A stretch of DNA of 13,368 nucleotides, taken from positions 1-13,368 of the forward strand of contig JAVBJV010000037.1 in the NCBI GenBank assembly GCA_031546815.1, given 5' to 3'. The notes under the pieces were generated by a model, which was given only the letters and a program-made list of their open reading frames with translations, was not told the origin of the DNA and did no database searches. Position numbers and translations under genes: made by a program. This stretch comes from JAVBJV01 sp031546815. Its GTDB lineage: Bacteria; Pseudomonadota; Alphaproteobacteria; Acetobacterales; Acetobacteraceae. This document shows, piece after piece, positions 7,083-13,368 of the stretch (position 1 is its first letter; every line of letters begins with the position of its first letter).

Positions 7083-7709
7083 GTGCACTTCTCATCAAAC
7101 GAACGCGTTGCGCTTTTTATCGATGGCGCCAACCTTTACTCCGCTTCGCGCACCCTTGGTTTCGATGTCGACTACCGCGGACTGCTCGATTTTTTCCGCA
7201 AGCGCTCTCAGCTGGTGCGTGCGTATTACTATACGGCCCTGCTGGAAACGGAAGAATACTCCCCCCTGAAGCCGCTGACCGACTGGCTTGGCTATAACGG
7301 TTATACGTTGGTGACCAAGCCCGCGAAGGAATTCACCGATTCCGCCGGCCGTCGCCGGATCAAGGGCAACATGGATGTCGAACTAGCCATCGACATGCTG
7401 GAGATCGCCCCGCGTCTGGATCACGTTGTGCTGTTCTCGGGCGATGGCGACTTCCGCCGCCTGATCGAAGCGGTGCAGCGCAAGGGTGTGCGGGCCTCGG
7501 TCGTCTCGACGATCAAGGCATCCCCGCCGATGATCTCGGACGATCTGCGTCGTCAGGCCGACCAGTTCCTCGATCTGGCCGATATCGGCGCGGAATTCAC
7601 CCGCCGCCAGACCGAACCGCGCACGCGCGCCCCGGCCCCGGTGGCAGCCCGACCGGTAGCAACACCGGCGCAGCCATACGCAGCGGAACCGACCGACACG
7701 CTGGCATAA
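7083..7709 (+). CDS. NYN domain protein, LabA/DUF88 family putative ribonuclease
   Basis: This 208-residue protein has a NYN domain, a PIN-like nuclease fold in the LabA/DUF88 group, at about residues 8-170. Conserved acidic and polar residues form the expected metal site: D14 and N17 in LFIDGANLYS, D98 in NMDVELAIDM, and D121 and D123 in FSGDGDFRRLIEA. RNase activity is known or proposed for some family members; the substrate here is unknown. The tail after about 178 is rich in Ala, Pro, Arg and Thr and is probably disordered. The start is GTG at 7083, since an in-frame stop at 7038-7040 leaves no better codon; CAGGG sits about eight bases upstream. It is transcribed alone, divergent from the folK-rpoZ-rsh operon and ending at a shared terminator. 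No signal peptide or membrane segment was seen. Confidence 0.88.
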   Translation: MHFSSNERVALFIDGANLYSASRTLGFDVDYRGLLDFFRKRSQLVRAYYYTALLETEEYSPLKPLTDWLGYNGYTLVTKPAKEFTDSAGRRRIKGNMDVELAIDMLEIAPRLDHVVLFSGDGDFRRLIEAVQRKGVRASVVSTIKASPPMISDDLRRQADQFLDLADIGAEFTRRQTEPRTRAPAPVAARPVATPAQPYAAEPTDTLA

Positions 7710-7712
7710 TCC

Positions 7713-7748
7713 AATAAAAAAAGCCCCTTCGAAGGGGCTTTTTTTATT
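7713..7748. terminator. Bidirectional intrinsic terminator, perfect palindrome
   Basis: A perfect 36-bp palindrome centred between 7730 and 7731. The GC-rich core is AGCCCCTTCGAAGGGGCT, flanked by seven A on the left and seven T on the right. Each strand therefore yields a hairpin followed by a U tract. It starts four bases after the NYN stop and serves both that gene and the converging dapA-smpB transcript. Confidence 0.95.
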
Positions 7749-7771
7749 GCTGTGATAAGCACGCCCCGGGC

Positions 7772-8254
7772 TTAGCCCTTGTCCCGCATCAGCCGTGCCT
7801 TGTCGCGCTGCCAGTCGCGTTCGGCGATGGCGGCGCGCTTGTCGTGCTTCTTGCGGCCCTCGGCGATGCCCAACAGCACCTTGGCCAGACCACGGTCGTT
7901 AAAATGTATCTGCAGCGGCACGATGGTCGCACCATCGCGCGCGATGGCATTTTCCAGCGAGACCATCTGCTTGCGTTTCAGCAGCAGCTTGCGCGGCGCG
8001 CGTGGCTCGAACCTCGACAGGACGCCGCCCTGGTATTCGGGGATATAGGCGTTGAACAGCCACATCTCGCCGTCGCGTTCGCCCGCCCACGCTTCACTCA
8101 GCGTGGCGCGGCCGAAGCGCAGCGATTTGACTTCGGGGCCTTTCAGCACCAGCCCGGCTTCCATCGTGTCGAGGATGGTATAGTCGTGCCGCGCCTTGCG
8201 GTTCTGCGCGGCGATGCCGTGCGAGATCAGGCCCTTTTTGCGTTCTTCTGTCAC
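7772..8254 (-). CDS. smpB: SsrA (tmRNA)-binding protein SmpB
   Basis: SmpB binds tmRNA and brings it to stalled ribosomes for trans-translation and rescue. The 160-residue protein shows the family blocks ARHDYTILDTMEAGLVLKG and EVKSLR near residues 20-45, NAYIPEYQ in the middle and GLAKVLLGIAEGRKKHDKR towards the end. A basic tail (ERDWQRDKARLMRDKG) matches the part that reaches into the decoding site. The start is GTG at 8252-8254 with GGGGAA a few bases upstream, 12 bases after the dapA stop, so the two are probably co-transcribed. The bidirectional terminator follows 23 bases after the stop. No tmRNA gene is present in the window. Confidence 0.96.
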   Translation of the reverse strand: MTEERKKGLISHGIAAQNRKARHDYTILDTMEAGLVLKGPEVKSLRFGRATLSEAWAGERDGEMWLFNAYIPEYQGGVLSRFEPRAPRKLLLKRKQMVSLENAIARDGATIVPLQIHFNDRGLAKVLLGIAEGRKKHDKRAAIAERDWQRDKARLMRDKG

Positions 8255-8266
8255 TGATTCCCCGAG

Positions 8267-9145
8267 CTAGTTAAGCAGCCCGACCTCGCGCATCGCATCG
8301 CGCACTTTTACCTGCGCAACGTCCGAGATCGGCGCCAGCGGCAGGCGGCAGAACGCTTCGCTCTTGCCCAGCAGGCTGGCGGCATACTTCACCGGCCCCG
8401 GCGAGCTTTCGCAGAACATCGCATCATGCAGCGAGACCAGACGGTCCTGAATGGCGATCGCGTCGTTCACGCGGCCCTGCTGCCAGGCGATGTGCATGTC
8501 GCTGCACAGGCGCGGCGCGATATTGCCCGTCACGCTGATGCAGCCATCGCCGCCAGCAGCCAGGAACGAGACCGCGGTGTGGTCCTCGCCCGAGAGCTGC
8601 ACGAAACTGGCACCACACGCACGGCGCTGATGCAGCGGGCGGATCAGGTTGGCGGTGGCATCTTTCACGCCGACGATGTTCTTGTGCTGCGCCAGACGGC
8701 CCATGGTCTCGACCGACATGTCGACGGCCGAACGCGCCGGGATGTTGTAGATGATGACCGGCAGATCCACCGCATCGGCGATCGCCTTGAAATGCAGATA
8801 CAGACCTTCCTGCGTCGGGCGGTTGTAATACGGCGTCACCACCAGCGCGGCATCGGCACCGGCCTGCTTGGCGTGGCGAGTCAGGTCGATCGCTTCGTCG
8901 GTGCTGTTCGATCCTGTGCCCGCAATCACCGGCACGCGCCCCTTGGCAACCTCGACCGCCAGTTCGACGACGCGCTTGTGTTCGTCGTGGTTCAGCGTCG
9001 GGCTTTCACCCGTGGTGCCGACGGGAACCAGCCCGTGCGTGCCCTCGGCGATCTGCCAGGCGCAGAATTCCTGGAATTTTTTCTCGTCCACCGCTCCATC
9101 ACTGCGCATGGGCGTAATCAGGGCAACAAGAGACCCTTTGAACAT
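8267..9145 (-). CDS. dapA: 4-hydroxy-tetrahydrodipicolinate synthase
   Basis: DapA condenses pyruvate with L-aspartate semialdehyde, the first committed step towards diaminopimelate and lysine. The 292-residue length and numbering match the E. coli enzyme: T44-T45 in GTTGES, Y107, Y133 in IIYNIPARSA, R138, and the Schiff-base K161 in GVKDATANL. The frame is open upstream to 9367, but ATG at 9143-9145 begins the conserved MFKGSLVALITPM and has AAGGAG six bases upstream, so the shorter start is chosen. It precedes smpB on the same strand and diverges from slt, whose product acts on the diaminopimelate-containing wall. Promoters for both directions should lie in the 113 bases at 9146-9258; I found no convincing consensus boxes there. 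Confidence 0.97.
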   Translation of the reverse strand: MFKGSLVALITPMRSDGAVDEKKFQEFCAWQIAEGTHGLVPVGTTGESPTLNHDEHKRVVELAVEVAKGRVPVIAGTGSNSTDEAIDLTRHAKQAGADAALVVTPYYNRPTQEGLYLHFKAIADAVDLPVIIYNIPARSAVDMSVETMGRLAQHKNIVGVKDATANLIRPLHQRRACGASFVQLSGEDHTAVSFLAAGGDGCISVTGNIAPRLCSDMHIAWQQGRVNDAIAIQDRLVSLHDAMFCESSPGPVKYAASLLGKSEAFCRLPLAPISDVAQVKVRDAMREVGLLN

Positions 9146-9258
9146 GTCGCGCTCCTTTTCTGGTGCGGTGGGGTTGAACTCCGGGCAAACTAGGCAAGGC
9201 GCGCGGCCACCGCAAGCGGGCGCGTGCATTCCCGGGGCACATCTGGCAGGATCCGGCC

Positions 9259-11205
9259 ATGTATCGTTCCTTGTTATTGCTGTTTCTGGCCGCTCCCCTC
9301 GCCAGTTCCCCCGCCCTCGCCCAAGGCGACGCACTGCGCCGCAACGACTGGAGCACCGCCGAGGCACAGGCTGCCGCGAACCCGCTGGGCGTGAAGCTGG
9401 TTCAGTTTTACCGCTATCAGACGCCCAACGCCGCGAATGCTGAGGAGATCGACGCGTTCCGCCGTGCCAATCCCGACTGGCCGATGCAGCAGACGCTGAC
9501 CCGCCGCTGGGAAGAGGCGTTGGCCAAGGTGATCGACGATAACGTGGTGATCCGCGCCTTCGGCGATGCGACGCCCATCACCGATCAGGGGCGGTTGCGT
9601 CTGGCGGATGCCCTGTCGCGCACCAATGCGCGCGGGACTGATGCCGCCATCCGCAATGCCTGGGTCGAGAACAATTTCGACGCTGCATCCGAACGCGCCT
9701 TCTTCGACCAGTATGGCACACGCCTCAGCGTCTCCGATCACTGGAAGCGGTTCGAACGTCTGGCCTTTACTGGCGGTGCGCCTGCCCTGGCGATGGCCAG
9801 CACACAGGCTGCGCGCGTGCCCGGCGACCGTGTCGCCATGGCGCAGGCGTGGCTCGCCCTGCGCCGCGATGCCGCCAACGGTCCGGCTCTGCGCGCGGCG
9901 CTGCCCGCGGAACACCGCAACCACCCGGGACTGATGTTGGAAAACGCCCGCTGGCTGCGACGCGGCGAACAGGATGCACAGGCCGCGCAGTTGTGGCAGG
10001 CCGAGGGCGAGGCCGCGCAGAAAGCCGCCCCCGCCTGGACCGCCGCCGCGTTCTGGGCCGAGCGTCATCTGCTGACCCGCAAGCTACTGCGGATGAACAA
10101 CAATCAGGCTGCCTATGCCGTGGTGGTCGCACACGGACAGGAAGATGGCGAAGCGGCGGTCGACGGCGAATTCCTCGCCGGCTGGATCGCGCTGCGCCGG
10201 TTGAACCAGCCCGCCGTGGCCGAGCGGCATTTCCGCACGCTGGCCGAAACATCGCGCGCCGCCGTCACGCGGGCACGCGGGTTCTACTGGCTGGGTCGCG
10301 CGGCCACTGCGCGCGGCAATACGCGCGATGCTGCCGCACAGTATCAGCAGGCGGCAGCCTTCCCGACCACGTATTACGGGCAGTTGGCGGTCCTCGCCCT
10401 GGGGCAGAGTGATGCCACGCTGGCCGAGAAAATCCGCGCCGAACGCGACCCTGCCCCCAGTCAGGCGCAGGCGTCTGCCTTCAACGGCAATGAACTGGCC
10501 CGCGCCGCCGGATTGCTGATCGGCTGGGGGGAACCGCGCCGGGCGCGCGCCTTTCTGCTGCAACTGGAAAGCAATGCCCGCGCGCCAGGTGAACGCACGC
10601 TGATCGCGCAATACGCCACGCGCATGGGCCGCCCGGATCTGGCGGTGTGGGTTGCGCGGCGTTCGGGAATCGATGGCGTCGTGCTGCCGCAGACCGGCTG
10701 GCCGATGCCATACGATGTGCCGGGCAGCGCCGTGGAACCCGCAATGGCGATGGCCATCATGCGACAGGAAAGCAACTTCGAGGCCGATGTCGTCAGCCCC
10801 GCCGGTGCACGCGGCCTGATGCAGCTGATGTCCGGCACCGCGCAGAACGTGGCGCGTCGGCTGGGCGAGCGCACGTCGGTCGCAACACTGGTGAGCGACA
10901 CTGGCCACAACATGCGGCTTGGCACCACGTATCTGCGGCAGGTACTGGACGAAGCGGATGGCTGCGTGCCGTGCGCCTTCGCGGCCTATAACGCGGGCCC
11001 CAGCCGGATGCGCGAATGGCTTGGCACCTATGGCGATCCGCGTGTGCCGGGCGGCGGGGTGAGCATGATCGACTGGATCGAATTGATTCCGTTTACCGAA
11101 ACGCGCAACTACGTGCAGCGCGTGACGGAAAACATGGTCGTCTATCGCGCGCAACGGAACGAAGTGCTGCCACATCCTTTGACCACATGGTTGCAGCAAC
11201 CATGA
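9259..11205 (+). CDS. slt: Soluble lytic murein transglycosylase, Slt70-like
   Basis: This exported enzyme cleaves the MurNAc-GlcNAc bond of peptidoglycan, leaving 1,6-anhydro-MurNAc ends. The 648-residue protein starts with a signal peptide (hydrophobic LLLLFLAAPLA, probable cleavage after ALAQ near residue 22). A long Ala- and Arg-rich helical region to about 480 resembles the Slt70 superhelical ring. The C-terminal SLT domain holds catalytic E504 in MRQESNF, then GARGLMQLM and AFAAYNAGPSRMREW. The ATG is preceded by AGGA at seven bases. Its stop overlaps the pgpA start by four bases, so it heads a three-gene operon. Domain order, length and catalytic Glu all look intact. Whether the protein is soluble or wall-associated in the periplasm cannot be judged from sequence. 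Confidence 0.94.
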   Translation: MYRSLLLLFLAAPLASSPALAQGDALRRNDWSTAEAQAAANPLGVKLVQFYRYQTPNAANAEEIDAFRRANPDWPMQQTLTRRWEEALAKVIDDNVVIRAFGDATPITDQGRLRLADALSRTNARGTDAAIRNAWVENNFDAASERAFFDQYGTRLSVSDHWKRFERLAFTGGAPALAMASTQAARVPGDRVAMAQAWLALRRDAANGPALRAALPAEHRNHPGLMLENARWLRRGEQDAQAAQLWQAEGEAAQKAAPAWTAAAFWAERHLLTRKLLRMNNNQAAYAVVVAHGQEDGEAAVDGEFLAGWIALRRLNQPAVAERHFRTLAETSRAAVTRARGFYWLGRAATARGNTRDAAAQYQQAAAFPTTYYGQLAVLALGQSDATLAEKIRAERDPAPSQAQASAFNGNELARAAGLLIGWGEPRRARAFLLQLESNARAPGERTLIAQYATRMGRPDLAVWVARRSGIDGVVLPQTGWPMPYDVPGSAVEPAMAMAIMRQESNFEADVVSPAGARGLMQLMSGTAQNVARRLGERTSVATLVSDTGHNMRLGTTYLRQVLDEADGCVPCAFAAYNAGPSRMREWLGTYGDPRVPGGGVSMIDWIELIPFTETRNYVQRVTENMVVYRAQRNEVLPHPLTTWLQQP

Positions 11206-11672
11206 ACCCTGTACGTCTGGTTGCCAGCTATCTGGGTGTCGGGTTGCTGCCGGGACCAAAGGGCACCTGGGGCAGCATCGCCGCGTTGCCGGTGGGGTTG
11301 CTGTGGCTGAATGTCTCGCCCTGGGCGCTGCTGGGGGTGACGATACTGATCGCCGCGGTGGGTCTGTGGGCAGTGCGCGAACTGAATGCGGGCGACGATC
11401 CGGGCTGGATCGTGATCGATGAAGTGGTCGGGCAATGGATCGCGCTGTTGCCGCTGGCGCTGCTGCCCGCCTTTACGCCGCAGTATTGGGCGGGGGCGGT
11501 AATGGCGTTTCTGCTGTTCCGCCTGTTCGACATCTGGAAGCACGGTCCGATCGGCAAGATCTACCGGCTGGGTGGACCATGGGGCGTGATGATGGACGAT
11601 GTCATCGCGGGCCTGTTCGCCGCCGCCCTGCTGCTCGGCCCCATCCTTCTGGCCACGGGGCGCGCAGGATGA
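11202..11672 (+). CDS. pgpA: Phosphatidylglycerophosphatase A
   Basis: PgpA removes the phosphate from phosphatidylglycerophosphate to give phosphatidylglycerol at the inner membrane. The 156-residue hydrophobic protein has conserved family motifs: GLLPGPKGTWGS at 14-25, VIDEVVGQW with D73 and E74, LFRLFDIWKHGPIG with D110, and GVMMDDVIAG with D132 and D133. Membrane segments lie at about 26-60, 77-107 and 135-152. Its ATG at 11202 overlaps the slt stop by four bases and its TGA overlaps the cinA start by four. The frame is open upstream inside slt, but the coupled ATG starts the conserved region. It could instead dephosphorylate a related lipid, but the acidic motif set is typical of PgpA. 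Confidence 0.93.
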   Translation: MNPVRLVASYLGVGLLPGPKGTWGSIAALPVGLLWLNVSPWALLGVTILIAAVGLWAVRELNAGDDPGWIVIDEVVGQWIALLPLALLPAFTPQYWAGAVMAFLLFRLFDIWKHGPIGKIYRLGGPWGVMMDDVIAGLFAAALLLGPILLATGRAG

Positions 11673-12154
11673 TCGCCGATGAAACCCGTGCTGAAGCGCT
11701 GGCGCTGCTCGGTCTGTTACGCGCAGAAAACCTGCTGCTGGCCACGGCCGAGTCCTGCACCGGCGGGCTGATCGCCGCCACGCTGACCGCCATTCCCGGA
11801 TCGAGCGATGTGCTGGATCGGGGCTTCGTCACCTACTCCAACGCCGCCAAGTCCGAGATGCTGGGCGTGCCGCCCGAGATGATCGAGGCGGTCGGCGCGG
11901 TGAGCAAAAGCGTGGCGCGCGCAATGGCGGAAGGCGTGCTGGCGCACAGCCGCGCGGACATCGCAGTCTCGGTCACCGGGGTTGCCGGGCCGGGCGGCGG
12001 ATCGCCCGACAAACCGGTGGGGCTGGTCTGGTTCGGTGCGGCAAGGCGCGGTGGCGGCACACTGAGCGAGCGCCACATCTTCCCGGGCGATCGGGATGCC
12101 GTGCGTGCGGCGAGTGTCGCGGTGGCGTTCGAGATGGTGCGGAAGCTGATCTGA
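11669..12154 (+). CDS. CinA C-terminal-type nicotinamide-nucleotide amidohydrolase (PncC-like)
   Basis: This is a stand-alone CinA C-terminal domain of 161 residues, without the N-terminal MoCF-like domain of full CinA. Characterised members deamidate nicotinamide mononucleotide in NAD recycling. AESCTGG at residues 27-33 carries the proposed nucleophile S29. FVTYSNAAK holds Y56 and K61, the other conserved catalytic-site positions. SVTGVAGPGGG and KPVGLVWF near the C-terminus are also family blocks. ATG at 11669 shares ATGA with the pgpA stop. The gene ends only seven bases from the converging phosphatase-like gene. Activity on NMN is inferred from the family; some CinA-domain proteins may have other substrates. 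Confidence 0.92.
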   Translation: MIADETRAEALALLGLLRAENLLLATAESCTGGLIAATLTAIPGSSDVLDRGFVTYSNAAKSEMLGVPPEMIEAVGAVSKSVARAMAEGVLAHSRADIAVSVTGVAGPGGGSPDKPVGLVWFGAARRGGGTLSERHIFPGDRDAVRAASVAVAFEMVRKLI

Positions 12155-12161
12155 CTCTGCC

Positions 12162-12485
12162 TCAGCGCAGGAACGGCCCAGCCTTTGCTTCCAGCAGCCG
12201 GATCAGTTCCGGCTGCATGAAACCGTAATCGTCAGGGATATCGAGGCAGACCACCCGCTTGCCACGCAGGTGGTTGCGGAACCTTTTCGCCAGTCTGGCG
12301 CGATGCGCCTTTTCCATCACCAGGATGATCGTCACCCAGTCGATCTGTTCGACGGAAAGTTCGACACTCGCATCGCTCGCCTGCCCGGCGGAATCGGTTT
12401 CCACATCGGGCCAGCTTGCGAAGACCTGCTCGGCGGTCGGGTTGCGCAGCCGGTTGCGGCTGCACAGGAAAAGCGCACGATCCAA
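12162..12485 (-). CDS. Low-molecular-weight protein tyrosine phosphatase-like protein
   Basis: This 107-residue protein resembles the short, poorly characterised 'predicted protein tyrosine phosphatase' group related to LMW-PTPs. A phosphatase P-loop is visible near the N-terminus: LFLCSRNRLRNPTAEQVF, giving C8-X5-R14 followed by N15-P16 where classical enzymes have Ser-Pro. LDIPDDYGF at 81-89 resembles the DPY loop that carries the general-acid Asp. The protein is about 40 residues shorter than typical LMW-PTPs, so activity is uncertain. The start is TTG at 12483-12485, the only codon keeping the P-loop. It lies one codon after the in-frame stop of the M20 peptidase, with AAGGA too close to be an ideal Shine-Dalgarno. 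Translation may depend on coupling. Confidence 0.78.
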   Translation of the reverse strand: MDRALFLCSRNRLRNPTAEQVFASWPDVETDSAGQASDASVELSVEQIDWVTIILVMEKAHRARLAKRFRNHLRGKRVVCLDIPDDYGFMQPELIRLLEAKAGPFLR

Positions 12486-12488
12486 TCC

Positions 12489-13368
12489 TTACGGAGTCCC
12501 CGCCTCGCCCAGATCCCACCACATGCCCGCATAGGCGGCGATGCCTTCGCGCGCAGCGGGTTTCAGCAGGTGTTCGTCCGGGCCGTGCTGCTTGCAGCCG
12601 TTATAGCTGTGCGGCACCCAGACCAGCGGCACGTGCAAATTGTCCACGAACACATCACCCGGCAGACCACCGGACGAACTCGGGATCACCTGCACCTTGC
12701 AACCCAGCGTCTTCTCCATGCTGCGCGCCGCCCACTGCACCCACGGATGCGACGGATCGGTACGCGAGGCGGGCATGCGCAGACCGGCGTTTTCGATCTT
12801 CACGTTCTGGAATCCCTCGGCGTCCAGATGCTTGCGCAAGGCGGGCAGGAACACCGCCGGGTCGGTATCGACCGTGTAGCGGATCTGGCAATGCGCGCGC
12901 GCATTCGGCGCCACCGCGTTCATCGGGTTTTCCGGACGGCCGGATATCATCGCCAGCACGATGAAGCTGTTCCAGCCATAGATCTTCTCGGCGCTGGTCA
13001 GGCCGGGTTCGCCCCAGTCGGCATCAATGCTCGCCGCTTCGCCGCCACCGCCGACCGGGCAGCCTTCCAGCACGCCGCGCACGGTGGGCGGCACCGCGTT
13101 CGGCAGCCAGTCGCGCACCAGAATTTTCCCGTTCCGGTCGCAGACCGCCGCCAGCGCGTGTGACAGCACAATCGCCGGGTCGGTCGTCAGCCCACCCCAA
13201 TGGCCCGAATGCACGCCACCGGGCCGCAGATCGACCACCAGATCGAAGTGATACGTGCCGCGCGTCCCCACCGCGATGGTGGGTAGATCCGGCGTCACGC
13301 GCGGGCCGTCGCTGGCGATCAGCACGTCGGCCTTCAGCGCCTCGGCGTTCTGTTTCACGAAATCATAC
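12489..13368 (-). CDS. M20-family metallopeptidase (dipeptidase-like), C-terminal part
   Basis: This partial gene enters from the right window edge; about 292 codons are visible and the true start is outside. It is a zinc-type M20 peptidase or deacylase. VLIASDGPR holds an Asp at the usual metal-ligand position. GGVHSGHWGG matches the HSG block at the start of the inserted lid/dimerisation domain. The late HGPDEHLL supplies the final His ligand. The HSG-x-x-GG pattern is closest to carnosinase/CNDP-like dipeptidases, but the substrate cannot be assigned. The first His and acidic motifs must lie upstream of the window. The frame is open to the edge, so the GTG at 13358 is not a credible start. 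The TAA is followed by one GGA codon and the TTG of the phosphatase-like gene. Confidence 0.88.
   Translation of the reverse strand, partial: YDFVKQNAEALKADVLIASDGPRVTPDLPTIAVGTRGTYHFDLVVDLRPGGVHSGHWGGLTTDPAIVLSHALAAVCDRNGKILVRDWLPNAVPPTVRGVLEGCPVGGGGEAASIDADWGEPGLTSAEKIYGWNSFIVLAMISGRPENPMNAVAPNARAHCQIRYTVDTDPAVFLPALRKHLDAEGFQNVKIENAGLRMPASRTDPSHPWVQWAARSMEKTLGCKVQVIPSSSGGLPGDVFVDNLHVPLVWVPHSYNGCKQHGPDEHLLKPAAREGIAAYAGMWWDLGEAGTP

Noticed and set aside
9146..9258. Promoter boxes for dapA on the minus strand (TTGCGG / TAGTTT)
   Set aside because: Only three of six matches in each box in GC-rich DNA; a promoter is expected here but this pair is not convincing.
9146..9367. N-terminal extension of dapA by 74 codons
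   Set aside because: It would overlap the slt signal peptide, while the ATG at 9145 has a good Shine-Dalgarno and begins the conserved DapA N-terminus.
12150..12175. Possible hairpin between the converging cinA-type and PTP-like genes
   Set aside because: The CTGC/GCAG arms are too short and lack a T tract; no terminator can be supported.
1..13368. CRISPR arrays, tRNA or rRNA genes, insertion sequences, phage or defence genes
   Set aside because: No regularly spaced repeats, RNA-gene signatures, transposase motifs or defence domains were seen; the window is nearly filled by housekeeping genes.

Overview
The window is a gene-dense, high-GC (about 60-65% by eye) bacterial chromosome segment made almost entirely of conserved housekeeping genes. 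Protein sequences and gene order point to an alphaproteobacterium. The block folK-rpoZ-rsh-acpS-lepB-rnc-era-recO next to smpB-dapA, a soluble lytic transglycosylase and a NYN-domain gene suggests Rhodospirillales or a neighbouring order such as Sphingomonadales. An Acetobacteraceae-like source is plausible but cannot be fixed without a database search.

Layout: (1) 106-6987, minus strand, is an eight-gene operon read from folK towards recO. Junctions are tight: 4-base ATGA overlaps at rsh/acpS and rnc/era, and gaps of 3-19 bases elsewhere. It covers folate synthesis (folK), transcription and the stringent response (rpoZ, rsh), acyl-carrier-protein activation (acpS), signal-peptide removal (lepB), RNA processing and 30S assembly (rnc, era) and recombinational repair (recO). 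(2) A short AT-rich divergent intergenic region (6988-7082) drives folK leftwards and a NYN/LabA-type putative ribonuclease gene (7083-7709) rightwards. (3) A perfect 36-bp palindromic bidirectional terminator separates the NYN gene from smpB and dapA (minus strand). (4) From 9259 a plus-strand operon, slt-pgpA-cinA, has ATGA overlaps at both junctions and joins peptidoglycan cleavage, phosphatidylglycerol synthesis and an NMN-amidase-type protein. (5) Converging on it is a minus-strand pair: an M20 metallopeptidase cut by the right window edge, then a small protein-tyrosine-phosphatase-like gene.

There are 16 protein genes and no RNA genes, mobile elements, CRISPR arrays or long repeats that I could see. 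No gap between genes exceeds about 115 bases. Seven of the 15 genes with a visible start use GTG or TTG.

I did not find a clear undescribed system. The points most worth a second look are: the rsh-acpS stop/start coupling with no pdxJ between them; the NYN putative RNase beside stringent-response, RNase III and trans-translation genes; the phosphatase-like gene in the same frame as the M20 peptidase, one codon after its stop; and the roughly 42% GC island over the 5' half of folK.
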